From the NCBI RefSeq assembly GCF_003073045.1, contig NC_037592.1, positions 4,329,924-4,393,923 on the forward strand: a stretch of DNA of 64,000 bases, read 5' to 3'. The position numbers and the translations under genes are program-made. This document shows, in pieces, positions 32,201 to 44,332 of this stretch; position 1 is the first letter of the stretch; every line of letters begins with the position of its first letter. The stretch comes from Pomacea canaliculata (Eukaryota > Mollusca > Gastropoda > Architaenioglossa > Ampullariidae). The notes beneath the pieces are model-generated. The model did not search any database. It was not told the DNA's origin and worked only from the letters and a program-made list of their open reading frames with translations.

Positions 32201-33535
32201 CAATTATCAAAGTTGTCGAGAATAAGGACAACTTGGTCGGTGAATTTCTGCAAGGCTGTATTGTAGCTGGCTGCTGTTTGTGGGCGGCTACCTTGTCTTG
32301 TTTGGAAACAAACACTAACACGACTGTCAATTGTCCGAATTCACATGGCAAGTAAAAAGTAAAACGGGACACATCATTTTATATGAGACTGTGCCAGTTG
32401 TTTCAGGTAGTGAACACCTTGACTTGGATGTTGTTAACGAACACACAGCCTCTTTTCTTTAGTCTGTTCAGTCTTCTTGGCATGTCTATCATGCCTAATT
32501 GTCGTGAGCCTGGAGATGGATGTCCGCCTTGTTGTTACTCAGCCATTCACGGTTTCTCGGCGTTGTCTAGCGTGGAAAAGACAAAACCCGTCGAAAGAGA
32601 GAGAAGCAGGATACAGGACTATATTTATCCTTGTACTACCCTACCAGTCTTTATTCACAGGTCACACTAAGATCACAAAAAGTAGACGAAAAGTAGCTTT
32701 TTCGATGAAGTCGAGTTGATAAGAGTAGCACCTCCTTACACAATATGTAATGCGTTATTCAATTTGTATATATTTATTCTGTGTGAACATTATTTCCCTG
32801 GATTACTTCTAACGAATCGATTAAATTAATGAAAGGTTTTATGACTGGGATAAAGAAACATGATCACAAAGGAAACAGTTACTAGTATCAGTATATACTA
32901 CTATAAAGACAGTGATGTGTAGTGATTTCAATGGTAATCGCCCGTTTTAACGAAAGCTGGTGTGTACAGCCATACATGCATGCGTTACTGACAGCTAAAA
33001 TAAACAGATTCGTACATTTAAGACCAAAGGAAATACCTCTGTAAATGCCTCACGGTGAGTAGATAATATGTAGGGATCTTTTTCTTTTTTGTATCAATTT
33101 CGTTTCTTGTTTTTCTGTTGGCTTATTTTGTTAATACTCTGGTGTAAAGATTTTCAAATCGTGCCTCTGACAAAAAGGCTCAACCAGGGTTTCATGGGAG
33201 GCAACAACATGAAAAACTTTAAGAAAATAGTTGTCTCCCTTAGAACAGTGCACAACAAGGAAAACTGTTTAATCGGCTTCGAGCAGCAAGTATTAAAGTA
33301 TTAAAGTTCATGTACAAGCAGTACTTTTGCCTATTTATCAACACCTGATATGTTTATCCAATATAACTAGAAAGTCTCCTAATAATTTATAAGCACTTAT
33401 TGTATCAAGCATCATGCATGCACCCGGATACAAACATACAGGCAGTAAAAAGAAAAGTTACATGGTGAAATTGTATTAACAAGTAAATCATTTTCTTTAA
33501 CCAGTAATCCATTAAAGAAATAGCAAGAATGTCAT
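32201..33535. other. Intergenic, nothing recognised
   Basis: Short frames at 32383-32719 and 33089-33304 have no recognisable domain. No RNA gene was seen. Confidence 0.45.
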
Positions 33536-33850
33536 GTTAAACTAAGATTGGTCAGACTTTATATCAAACAACTTGGTAAAAACATCTAGAAAATGATTGC
33601 CGATCCTATATAATGTGTTAATAATGAAAAATATCGCTTTCTTTGTTTTAGCAGTTAGCTCTTCAGACCCATGAGAAAAACGTAGCCTAGTGAAGAAACA
33701 AAGGCCTAAATATTTAAGTATTATCACATTTATTTGACTACTTCCATATAATCATCTCTCATTCACTGCTAAAAATTCCCCTTTTGTTAAAGCAACAATG
33801 TTACTTTTATGTAAATTAATATTTAGGCTAAGAATTATTGATGCTTTATG
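33536..33850 (-). mobile_element. LINE reverse transcriptase fragment
   Basis: The minus-strand frame (33727-33542 and upstream, with breaks) reads LHKSNIVAL, KGEFLAVNER, VIILKYLGLCFFTRLRFS, KTKKAIFFIINTLYRI and FLDVFTKLFD. This is the post-palm/thumb pattern of molluscan LINE ORF2 ('NxxKSKxVVFRKGGFLAxxERW', 'KYLGLYFSTRLSF', 'KAKKAxxxIxxxLYxIxN', 'FLKLFD'). Both sides are truncated. It sits downstream of copy D, and the homologous 3' flank of copy E lacks it. Confidence 0.75.
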
Positions 33851-33869
33851 CAATATATTCAGTTGATGT

Positions 33870-34780
33870 CAAATAAACAGACTCACCTGCTTACATTAAT
33901 TTCACACGACCTTTTCTGACTGTTATTTAAGACATGACTGATCGGTCTGACCCTCCTACCATGGAATCTGTCTAGATGTTAACAGCTTCGTGATATTTTA
34001 CAGCACACATGCCTTCATGTCAAACCAGTTGTGTTATTCTTTATCTAAAAATCAGTTTAATCTCCTCGTTAATCCAAATCTTACAACCTCCTGATCCGTT
34101 TCCAAGAGCAATGCTCATCACTAACTCTTTCAAGCCTATATCAGTAATATAAATCTTCGTGCAAAAGAGTATCTGATTTTTTATTTCTATTTGTTAAAAA
34201 GAGTAATCGCGAATATATTCATTGAAATACGAAATGATCAGATAGCATCATAAAACTTTACATTTACACGGATATACTTCAGCAATCTACAAGCAGATAA
34301 AGTGAATACTTCTACGATAAAAATAATACTTGGCTGAGTGAAGTTTGCAGAGTATAAACTAATCTACCAGTGAAGAAAATATAATAGCCAAAAAACCTGC
34401 ATTTCTTAACATCTATGCCAAAAATTCAGTAAGCGTTCAGTATTTCAGGAATTGACAAAATATTATTATTAAAAGGTTTACTTATATAAATAGAACCATG
34501 CCCCTACCGTATGGACAAGCTCACGCCGCCATACGACGACGACAAATACGATGATGATCAAACACATAGGCAAGCATTTCAACAAAAGAACAAATACAAA
34601 TTCAAAACAGTTCTCGGCATCACAGTCATATAGACAACTCTGCCCTAAAGACGTGCGAGCGATAAAACATTGCTCTATGATATCGCCGATTTAAAATATT
34701 TAAATATAAAACAATACCTAATACCAGTTATCACAGCCGTCTGAGAAGAATGACATTCTGTCTCCTGAAAATTCAGATTT
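33870..34780 (-). other. 3' flank of copy D, homologous to that of copy E
   Basis: No gene. It matches 42370-44330 (both have GTCAAATAAACAGACTC, GATCAAACACATA, and GCGAT...ATTGTTCTATGA-like runs). E carries about 1.1 kb more between about 43010 and 44125. A tail relic with ETENLNFQETE is visible out of frame just after the stop of D. Confidence 0.5.
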
Positions 34781-37700
34781 TCAGTTTCTTCTATTGAATC
34801 TGGTAATTTGGAGTAAATCAGAGAATAGGACATAATCATAAAGTGCAGCAGGAAGTGGAAGGGACTCAACCCTCTCCATCCTGTGAGGGCCGTAACCAAG
34901 AGCGTGAGAGACAGTCAGGCGACACAAAGACTTGAGAGACCGAGGGTGACTGGCGGCGTGGTTCACAATGTCCAGCATCTGTGTCTCGGCTGTAGTCTTG
35001 TCTCTGGAGGAAAGCTCCGCCTGATATCGTGTATTGAGATAAAATAATTCCCCGTTGGAACTGGCGCCTGACTTAACTAACATCTCGAAGGCCTTAACAA
35101 ACTTCTTTTCAAAAGCCTGCTGCGAAGGAGATCGTGTTGATACAGAGTTTGTCAAGGCCGGCTGATAGGTGGACACGCCAAGGTATATGAGGAATGTGAC
35201 GGATGTTAAAGCCAGATGTTCCTCAAGATCCAAAGCATACTTCAGCAGCGACATCCCGTCAGCATCTGCAAGAAGAAGATTGGCGCCTCTGTCGACCAGC
35301 GCGTGAAGGAGGGAGCCTGAGCTATCCTCGTCATACCAAGCAATCAAATCATTCCATCTTTGAAAGAGAAGCGTTCTTCCAGCTTTATCTCGACAGTTAA
35401 TATCTGCTCCTCGCGCCAGCAAAACGTCTAGAAAAGACAGCCACGTCTCGTGATCACTTTTCTTATACTTCGAAATAAGAAAATGCATCAGAGGTTGAGG
35501 CTCTAAATGTTCTACTTTTGCACCACATTCGACAAGTGTTTTGGCCACAAGCCATTTGCTACATGAGACGCTTGTTTCCAGAGCTGTATTAATAAACTTC
35601 GTAATCTCTTGGCATGAAGTGTCTTTATCAGTGATACTCATTATCAAAGTTCTCAGTTTATTCTGGTCTGTATTTTCATTTATAAACAAATGCATATTTT
35701 CTAAGATTACTTTCTTTTCGTTGAAATCAAAGCAATACGCTACTTCGTGCTCTACTAGCCACCAAAATATCTCAAGCCTCCTACATTCTATCGACAGTTG
35801 TACACAGCTTTTTCCGTCTCGTCTTCTCTGGTTTACTACAAAACCATTGCTTTTAAGCAACGACAAAATTCCAGGAAAATACATGTCTTTCTTGCTTAAA
35901 CAGAGCCTGTGACACACATACCATCCCTCGCTGTCAGGTATGTTAGCATCAGCACCATGCTCTAGAAACACCTGAACAACTGTCCAGTTGTCATAGTTAG
36001 CTGCCAGGTTTAATGGCGTCTCACCTTGTGGTTCACATTTGTTAAGATCAAAGTCATTTTCCAGCAGGTGTTGAGAAAGTGACCTCGCTTTTTCACATCT
36101 ACACTAGTGTCCACAGCTAGTTCGTGAAAAACCGATCTCCCTTTCTTTTTCAAGCAACTGAGAGATCTTCTCGGCTTCACTTTCGAAAAAGAACAGTATC
36201 ACTTCCCATTCTCTCTCATCCAATGCGAGTAGTTGTATTACTGTGTTGCTGTATTCATCTTTGGTATACGTGTCAAGACCACTGATAACCATTAATTTAA
36301 CAAGAGACAGGTTTGTTTTGTTAGAATTGTACGTGCCGTTCTGACAAAGTCTTGGGCACAAAGAACTTAACAGTCTGTGTAAAACCGACACTCCTTGACT
36401 GTCGGTGTTGTCAGCCCTGACCCCATTCTCTAGCAACTCTCCCACGATATCCCATCTACCACACTGAGCTGCAAAATGAAGGGCTGTGTCACCCTTCGGA
36501 TCAGGTATTTTTATATCTACCTTTCTCTGAATCAGAGTCCTCACAATGTCCAAAGACCAAGATGACATACACTGCACAACTCTGTGTAGAATTGTCAGAC
36601 CATCGCTGTCTGTCATGTCCAAGTCGTCCAGGTGGTCTAATAACTTGTCAAAGACTATCACATTCTTGTTTCTGGCCACAATCTGTATTATGGTGTCAAA
36701 GAATTCTTCTGTCTCTGCTGTGTAAACGTTTCTTGCTTTAAACAGGCGGTTCAAGACCGTGTCACCTTCATCGTCTGTTAAACTGGCGTCTGCGCCACAC
36801 TTGAGTAATGTATTAACCTGCTGCCATGCCTCTGCTTTGGCACAAAGATGTAAGACTGTGTTTCCAAACGTGTCTTTGATATTTAAATTGCCACCAGGTT
36901 TTTCGTCAGACTGGTTGACGGTTATGCATGGGCTTAACCACTGTTTATTTGTAGAAGTTGAGACTGATTGTATTCCAATGTGATAACACAGCAGTACATG
37001 TAATATACCCCAATTTCCATGTTTCACAGCCAGGTGCATGGCACTGTCACCTGAGGGACACAAGGTGTCGCATTTTGCGCCATTATCGAGAAGAAACTGA
37101 AGAAGCAAAGTATTGCGCCCACCTCTATTCTTCTTTATGGCCAACCTGTGAAGAATAGTAAACCCTTCGCTGTCTGGTTCGTCGACATGTTCTATTCCAT
37201 CTGTCACCTGAGTAAGTATCTGCTCTATTATCTCCCAGTTGTCATGTCTGGCAGCTAAATGAAAAACTGAGTCACCTCCAGGAGTGCGTGCAGTCAAATT
37301 TACACCCTTCGTTAATAAAAGATTAATAAACGCAGTGCAATCATCTTTTCCATCATCTATTTTCTGTGTAACAATGACATGGAGGACACTGAGTCCATTG
37401 ACATCAACTTCGTTGACATCTGCCCCAAGCTCCACCAGTCGTTTAGCGAAATTCCACTTTTGCTCTTTCACAGGTATGTGTAGTGCCATTCCAATGTTTG
37501 GACAGTTAAGGTCGAGGTCTAAGCCTTTTGCGACTGTGAGTCTTCGGGTTGAAAAAGGTGGAATCCCTAACTGTCAAGGTCGTTTATTTGTCCACGTCAC
37601 GTGACAAGATTCCGTCCACGAAGTCTTCTACAAGCGAGGGGACGATGTCGGAGGAGGAAAGCCATAGCAGAGGTGGAAGCCAGCTTGTGGAGGACGAGAC

Positions 37701-37800
37701 ATCGCTCGACGTCAGCCACGTCCACATCCTCGTCACACAGCAGGTCTCTGACGACGACCCAGTTTCCACTATCAACGGCTGCTCTTATTTCCTTGTGCTC
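34781..37800 (-). pseudogene. Ankyrin-SOCS copy D, internally deleted
   Basis: The N-terminal relic at 37597-37798 keeps NWVVVRDLLCDEDVDVADVE, then an inserted and frameshifted stretch ends in TGA at 37597. It has no in-frame ATG. The sequence then jumps to the LDSEGFH unit, skipping about 2 kb that copy F has (about 59745 to 57715). 37489-36104 (461 codons) gives ankyrins from the CPNIG-like unit onward. A frameshift near 36090 leads to 35971-34781 (396 codons) with the last ankyrins and a SOCS box at about 34810-34945 (SLKSLCRLTV, LPLPAALYDY). The end LFSDLLQITRFNRRN is a frameshifted tail. The start and half of the ankyrins are lost, so this is a pseudogene. Confidence 0.8.
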
Positions 37801-37850
37801 TCATTAACTGAAATCTCTTGTGTTTCTATCAAGGAGACATGTTTATAAGC

Positions 37851-37853
37851 CTG
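37851..37853 (-). promoter_or_regulatory. Conserved 3' splice acceptor of copy D
   Basis: Minus strand ATTTTATACTTACAG then GCTTATAAAC. Equivalent to the acceptors of the other copies. A good donor (GCCAG/GTAAAG, first intron base 38427) lies about 575 bp upstream. Confidence 0.45.
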
Positions 37854-37859
37854 TAAGTA

Positions 37860-39555
37860 TAAAATAACATAATAAAGTGACTTAAGACCACTAAACATAT
37901 TTGGCGGAATTCGATTTTATGACTGCACTTGCCTTTGTTTCTTGAAAGTAATTAAAATGGTGCATCAAAATTATGGGTAACTCGCTAACACTATGTAACT
38001 TTTTTGCGCTCTTCTTTATCGGGGCTTGAACACAATGCAACCAAATAGTTATACAGACACGTCTTGTATCTAAGGACAACTGTGGACGAATCTGCATTTG
38101 AAATTGACACATTGTGAATGTTATAATTAATGTTTATCAGAAACAGTCAGTTCACATGTCAAATCCTTTGTTTGAAAGACAAAAAGATTGTTTTAATTCC
38201 ACGACCAGTTACTGGCATGACTGTCTACTGCCCTTTCTTAGGCTGATCTTTCTTTTGTCAACAGTAACAAGCAAACTTCGTGTTGTCAAGCACATTGTCA
38301 GACCTCGCTGCAATAAAACAATCTCAGCTTTCTAACCTCTATGCAACCATTGAAAGTTATTAAGTAACATTAAGTAAAAACTAAAGCCGACAGATCACTG
38401 AGATCGCGGTACCTGTAAAGTCTTTACCTGGCCACACGCAGCACTGGACTGTCTGTTGTCAAGGACCCAGCAAGCAGGTCATCACTGATATGGTGCCACA
38501 GATTATCTCCAAGCATGGAACGGATTTGATTGGGGGATGGGTGCTTCGTGACAGTTTACATGTACTTCCTAGACACGAAAGTGTTTATAAATTTCAAAAC
38601 GTGATTGGTTGTACAGGTAAGAGTATGTCTGATACAGGGAGGTAACTCAGTCCTCCACCCTCACCCCAGTGACTCTATTTTTGATTTTTATCGGAGTTTA
38701 TTTACACTTCATACCCTTCAGTGGCATTCAGGAAGAAATTTGGATAATTTATTTTCACTTAACTGGAGATCCTGGTGCAAGTGAGACAGACAGCTGGCCA
38801 GACAGGTGCGACTGTAACTGTACAGCCACGCACGTTGTGTTGACAACGCGTGCACACACTATAATAAAAGTATTTGTGTGGAAAAAAACTAGGCATTTAT
38901 TGTTTCTGGTGTTAAGAGGAACTTGTGTTCAATTACTACAGATTGCAAGCTGTCTACAGCTGGCATCAGCGCTAAATCTGGCATCTTCAAAACTAAGAGA
39001 CAGTTGCATATTTGAAACAAGCAAGCTCCAGGAGAGGTCCCTCTGTGTAAGCAATGTGACATCTGCCTGCGTGCCTTGGTCACGGTCCAGGGGAAAGATT
39101 ACCTGGGTGTCAGATTCACTCATTTACAGGATTTTCCCTTCATAGAATTGAAATTCTAGCTTTATTTCCTTTGCATAAGGAAGTTTGATTTCGACAGACA
39201 CATACAATAACAATTTTTGTATAATTAAACAATTCTATATTTTGAAACGTGACAGGCAAGGACTTTTCACTATACCTTCATTTTTGTCCACATTAAGTAA
39301 GCCAGTAAGCCATAGATACCAAGCAGATGAACCTGTAAAATAATAACAGGAAGCTACCAGTGACTGGCGAGCAACAGACTTAGGTTGACCCTCTTACATT
39401 GTGTGTATGAGAGAGAGACACACACACAGACAGCGTGTTATGTTTCTACCAGATAACGAGAAGAGAGTATACCTACGTCTTTACGTGGAGCGTAATACGT
39501 CTTTATCTGGACCATTCATAGGTCCTTACGTGAAGCATTCAAACGTCCTGACGTA
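37860..39555. other. 5' flank of copy D and spacer
   Basis: A 158-aa plus-strand frame at 38669-39145 has no domain that I recognise and no homologue in the sister spacers; I do not call it a gene. CA/GA simple sequence lies at about 39408-39432. A sequence rich in repeated ACGTxxAGC motifs lies at 39476-39560 (see findings). Confidence 0.4.
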
Positions 39556-39559
39556 GAGC

Positions 39560-40240
39560 ATTTAAATGTTTTCTCCGTTTGGAGAATATGTTGATGCTTG
39601 AATACTTTCCAAGTGATTTAATTGTGGTAAACAGGTATACAGGCCAAGTGGAGTGAAGAGTTTGAGGAATGTTAAACATGCGTGGTCTTTGGGGTCTAAA
39701 ACATCTCTGAGCAGTGACTTTCCTTCGACAATAAAAAGAAAAGGATTCGCTCCATTATACAGCAATTGATAAATGAGGGAGTCTGAAGCATCCTTGCGAG
39801 CACTCAGTTTCTTGCAACCTTGAAACGGGATTTCTCTTCCGTCTTTATCCAGACTGGCAATGTCTGCTCCTTGCACCAGCAAAGCGTCTAGAAAAAACAC
39901 CCACGACTAGTGATCTTGTCGCTGATATTTCCACATAAGAAGATTCATGAGGGATTAGTTGAAGGCTTTTATTGGGACGATAGCAAAGCATGCGACAAGT
40001 GCTTTGGCCACAACCCAGTTCCAGTGTTCAAAGCAGCTTGTACAAACTCTATTAGTCCTTTGTAGGAAGTGTCGTTCGTTTCTATAACACGCATTATCAA
40101 AGTTTGCAGTTTCTTCTGCTCTGTCATCCTTTTTAACAGAAACGTGTGTTGTAGAATTGTTTTCTTTTCTTCTAAAGGAAAAAGTTATTCCAAACTCTAC
40201 TACAGCCATCAAAACAATTCCCATTTCTTATCATCACGGA
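39560..40240 (-). pseudogene. Old relic of an ankyrin-SOCS C-terminal region
   Basis: The pieces 39900-39562 (FFLDALLVQGADIASLDKDG, SLLRDVLD, IQASTYSPN) and 40224-39955 (HWNWVVAKALVACFA) match the last ankyrins of copies B to E (WLSFLDALLARGADINSRDE, NWVVAKALVECGADIG, STRSPTQRAFEKK). It has several indels and no SOCS box; the match ends at the YSP(N/T) position. It is more diverged than any main copy, so it is a remnant of an earlier array member. Confidence 0.75.
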
Positions 40241-42370
40241 GGATCGACCCTACTCCTGCACCTCCCCAAACCCCTTCCCATTCTCCACTCTCCATATTCC
40301 TCCAACTCTCCACCCTCCAACCCCCCAACAGTGCGAAAAACCTTTAGGTGTAAATACTTTTCCCTACCTGAATCAGCTATAAAACATTATTAGCTATTAC
40401 CCAGCTATGATGATATAAAAACAGTGAGCACTCATCTTGGAAAATGGACGTCTTAGAGGAATCGTCATCAGCGATGAGCAGCGTTTACTGCAGCCTGTGG
40501 TGCTTGCATTGCAGACTGTAGTCAGTTATGAACAATTTGTAGCCTGTGTATCGTTGTGTATCGTGCTGCCACCCTACAGCCGACCAACACGGGACATGGT
40601 TGTAGGTTGATGAAACAGTACTTATTAAACATGAACAAAATGGCGTTACGCAAAAGGAAACTGACTACTTAAAACCCCGGATGTGCCCTCGTGGGATAAC
40701 TCTTATCATGACAATCCCAGCCCCTGGCACTCTGATTCTCTGAGTCATCACAATTCTCCTTTTCGCAATTAATGCGCGATAATATGCTCTGAGCCTATGA
40801 AAAGCATAGCGAGGCAGCTGTTTAGAGTCTGTAATATTTATGTTTTATAGTTAGAAAGTTTTCAGCGGAGAAAGAGGACATAGTAACAATTTTAAAGCTT
40901 TCATTTTTTTCTTGACGCACAATTTTCTTTTGGTGGTTGCATGTGCAGTGAAATTATTATTATTATTATTATTGTTGTTGTTGTTGTTGTTGTTGTTTTT
41001 TATTATTATTATTATTGGCTATTTAGTACACACATACCTCCTCCTGAAGTAGTTCATGGCATTCACGAAGTCTATACACACATGCTACACACAGACATGC
41101 TGCATGTGTGCAAATAAACTCAAACGAATACATGTATTTACAAGCCAAAGCTTTTTCATTTGTTTATCCTTTATCCTTTGGAAATCCATGAAAGGATAAT
41201 ATGCTAGACATTTGTAGGTGAATTGGATACCAAGTTACACAGCAATGTCGACGATATGTTTATTCTTGTTATAAGCCGATCGACATGAGAACACTACACT
41301 TATCAACAGCCGACATCAAACCGGAGGATTATCCAAGTTAAGTGCCCCTCACACTTTTATATTTTACGTTTTATGTAATAAAGAAAATCTCGAGATCTTA
41401 TTAAAAAATTATTTTATCCTTTTAGTACATTTCAAATAAAAGTATATTTCATTTTTTTTTTTTTTACTTAAACTTTTTAGTCTTTTGTTATTGTTTTGTA
41501 CTCCCTGCTTATAGGACTAAAAGTGGAGATACACATTGCTTACTCGCCTTGGCGAGCAGTTACATATCTCCCCTAATTCAGCCTCTAAATTAATATTTTT
41601 ATAAATTATTTCTTAGTTGTGGACTGTTTGAAATGATTTAATATTGCATAGTTACCGGAAATGAATAACTAATGAAAATTTCAGAACTCTAGAACGATGG
41701 GAATGAAAAATCGATTTACAAATTTCCACCCCACACACACACATACATATAGTAAGTTAAATAAAAATGTGTCGATACACCCAAGTTTACATTCTCTTAA
41801 AAATATTCTAATTTAAGAAAATCACTTAACAACTTCCGCTATTTTATTCTGACAGCTTTATTTAAATAATAAGCAGCAAAGTCAAATAAACAAGAGTTAA
41901 AACATCTAATGATGTTAATATCAATAAAAATATAAATTCTCAGCGAGCATAACTAAAGACAACACTTCAAAATGACAAATAAGCAATTTTATCAGAAAAA
42001 CTATGGACTATGAGAATATAAAGTAAATTTCTGGATGACATAATATACGGTTTCACTGACAATCATACACTACGCGATGAAATGATAAAACGATTTAATC
42101 AATGTCTACACATGTACAATCTCATGCAGTTCTAATAATGCTACAAAATATTCATTTTCTAATAAACTAAATGTAAATATACACTTTCAAAAAGAAATCC
42201 AGAAATCTCATCAAACATAATATTAATAACAAAAGCAAAAGTTATAAGAAACAATTCAACATCAATTCCTTAACCATAAATGAGATAAATGCTTGAGTAC
42301 AGCAAGGCAATAGCAACAACATAGTGACAACATTCACAAGTAACCAAAGTAATTTCCTTAACAACTCTCT
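40241..42370. other. Spacer between the relic and the 3' flank of copy E
   Basis: No gene. A strongly strand-biased C/T tract lies at 40241-40335 (G/A-rich on minus). An ATT/GTT microsatellite lies at 40953-41016. The rest is AT-rich without recognisable features. Confidence 0.5.
40953..41016. repeat. (ATT)n(GTT)n microsatellite
   Basis: About seven ATT units, then about seven GTT units, then ATT again. Confidence 0.8.
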
Positions 42371-44332
42371 GTATTGATAATGTCAAATAAACAGACTCGC
42401 CTGCTCACATCTACTCACATTAATAAAGATTTCACAGCCGTTACAGCATGTGTGCCTTCCTGTAGAAGCAGTTGTGTTATTCGTTATTTTTAAATCGTTT
42501 AAATCTACGTATGCATCCACATCTTACGACTTCTGGATTTGTTTCTAAGAACAATGTTCATCACAAACCTATTCAAGCCTATATCAGTAATATAAAGCAC
42601 TGTGCAAAAAGAATATCTGGTTTGTTATGTGTGTTAAACAAGAGCAATTTCGAATACATTTACTGAAATACAAAATGATCAAACAGCATCATGAAACTGT
42701 ACATTTACAACGACATACTTAATCAGTCCAGGAGTATATAAAGTAGTTGTAAAACTAAGATGGTATTTGGAGGAATGAAGTTGAAGAGTGTGAAGCAATC
42801 TAACAATAAAGAAAATACAAAAAGCTACCAAACTGCAGGTCTATGGAGAAAATTCAATAGCGTTTACGTACCTATTTCAAAATAATTGTTATTGTTATTA
42901 TTATTATTATTTAAAAGTTTGCTTATATACATACAACCATATCCCTGCTTTTTGGACAAGCTCAAAACGCCATACAACAATGACGACGACGATGATGATG
43001 ATGATGTAGTATGCAATCAATAAGACACATTCAGTTATTGGCTTCATACACCTTAACCGGGTGAAAAAGTGCACTTTGTCTGTGAAATGAAAATAAATGC
43101 TCACAAATCATGAGAACTTTTCTCTACTGGCGGGCAAACACGATTTGTTATCATAGCAAAAAATCTCAAATATAACGAGTAGCTAAAATTCTGCATAGTT
43201 TTAAAATTTCGGTACAATAAGTCATTCCGGAAAGAAACAAAAGATCGAAATGGAAGGATAAAAGCATGACACAGAACACCACGTTTCTCAATCCCAAACT
43301 GAACTATTGAACAGACTGCAGAAGGGTTTTCGATAAAATACAGCCTGTACAAGAAATTAAATTAAAATGGTTTCAGAAAAGTAGAATGAATTTTAGGTAC
43401 AAAGACTTCAGTAAGCTATCTGAGGCTTCAAAACGAAATTGAAATCCTCTTGTAATGAGAAAAAGAGAAACTTCTGGAAATATTCATGTTTGAATGTTTT
43501 AGAACAGCCTGGACATAAAATTATGTTCTGTATTACTTGGTTATGACATGTTTTAATGACACGACAATATGCTGGACACCATTTTATTAGAATTAAATTT
43601 ATTTAAAAATAAGAAAAATACGCTGTTATATCAATTAACTTGGACACAAGATACAAATGAAAGAAAATATTTGGATCGGTTCATACCAAATTGAATGAAA
43701 TAATGGTAACAGTGAGTCATTATAGTGTTATCTGCAAATTAAAGTGGCAAATAGAAATAACTTTTTCCCCTAGCTTTGTACATTTGATCCTCTGATGTAA
43801 ACTTAGCATTAATACCGTCGATGGTGTACGTGTTTAAAGAAATATCCTACTACTGCATCTTGAAAATAGAAATAGAAAGCACGTTAAACAGACACAACCA
43901 GTGTCTTCAGCAGAGTGACGTCCCTCTATGTGCACTGGGCAGGTAGGAAATGATTTTGTCTCTCGCCGCATATTACAGTGATGGAGAACCGACACCACCC
44001 ACATCGCTGACGAATTGTAAGGCCACACAGCTGTGACCAAGCTGGCACAGTCTGAGAAAAGAGACCGTTAGTCGACGCGAATTTTAGAAAGCATTGGTCA
44101 GCAGATTGACACAAACTCTATGGTAGTCAAACAAAATGATCAAACACATAAGCAAGCATATCAACAAAAGCACAGATTCAACAATCGACATCACAAATAA
44201 GAAAATTTTCGCCAAACACAGCGATACAGACAGTCTCGCCCTATAGTTGTGCGGGCGATGGGATATTGTTCTATGACATCGCCAGGGCTTAAAATAATTA
44301 CCAACACGCGTAATACGGCTCCTTATCCAAGT
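42371..44332 (-). other. 3' flank of copy E
   Basis: The outer parts are homologous to 33870-34780 behind copy D. A GAT repeat lies at about 42977-43002. About 1.1 kb (about 43010-44125) is absent from D and shows no transposon ends that I can define. No gene. Confidence 0.45.

Noticed and set aside
38669-39145. 158-aa plus-strand open frame
   Set aside because: No recognisable domain, no splice or promoter support, no homologue in sister spacers. Could be chance; kept only as a remark in the spacer entry.
43010-44125. Extra 1.1 kb in the 3' flank of copy E as a transposon insertion
   Set aside because: No terminal repeats, target duplication or coding signature could be found; it may equally be a deletion in copy D.
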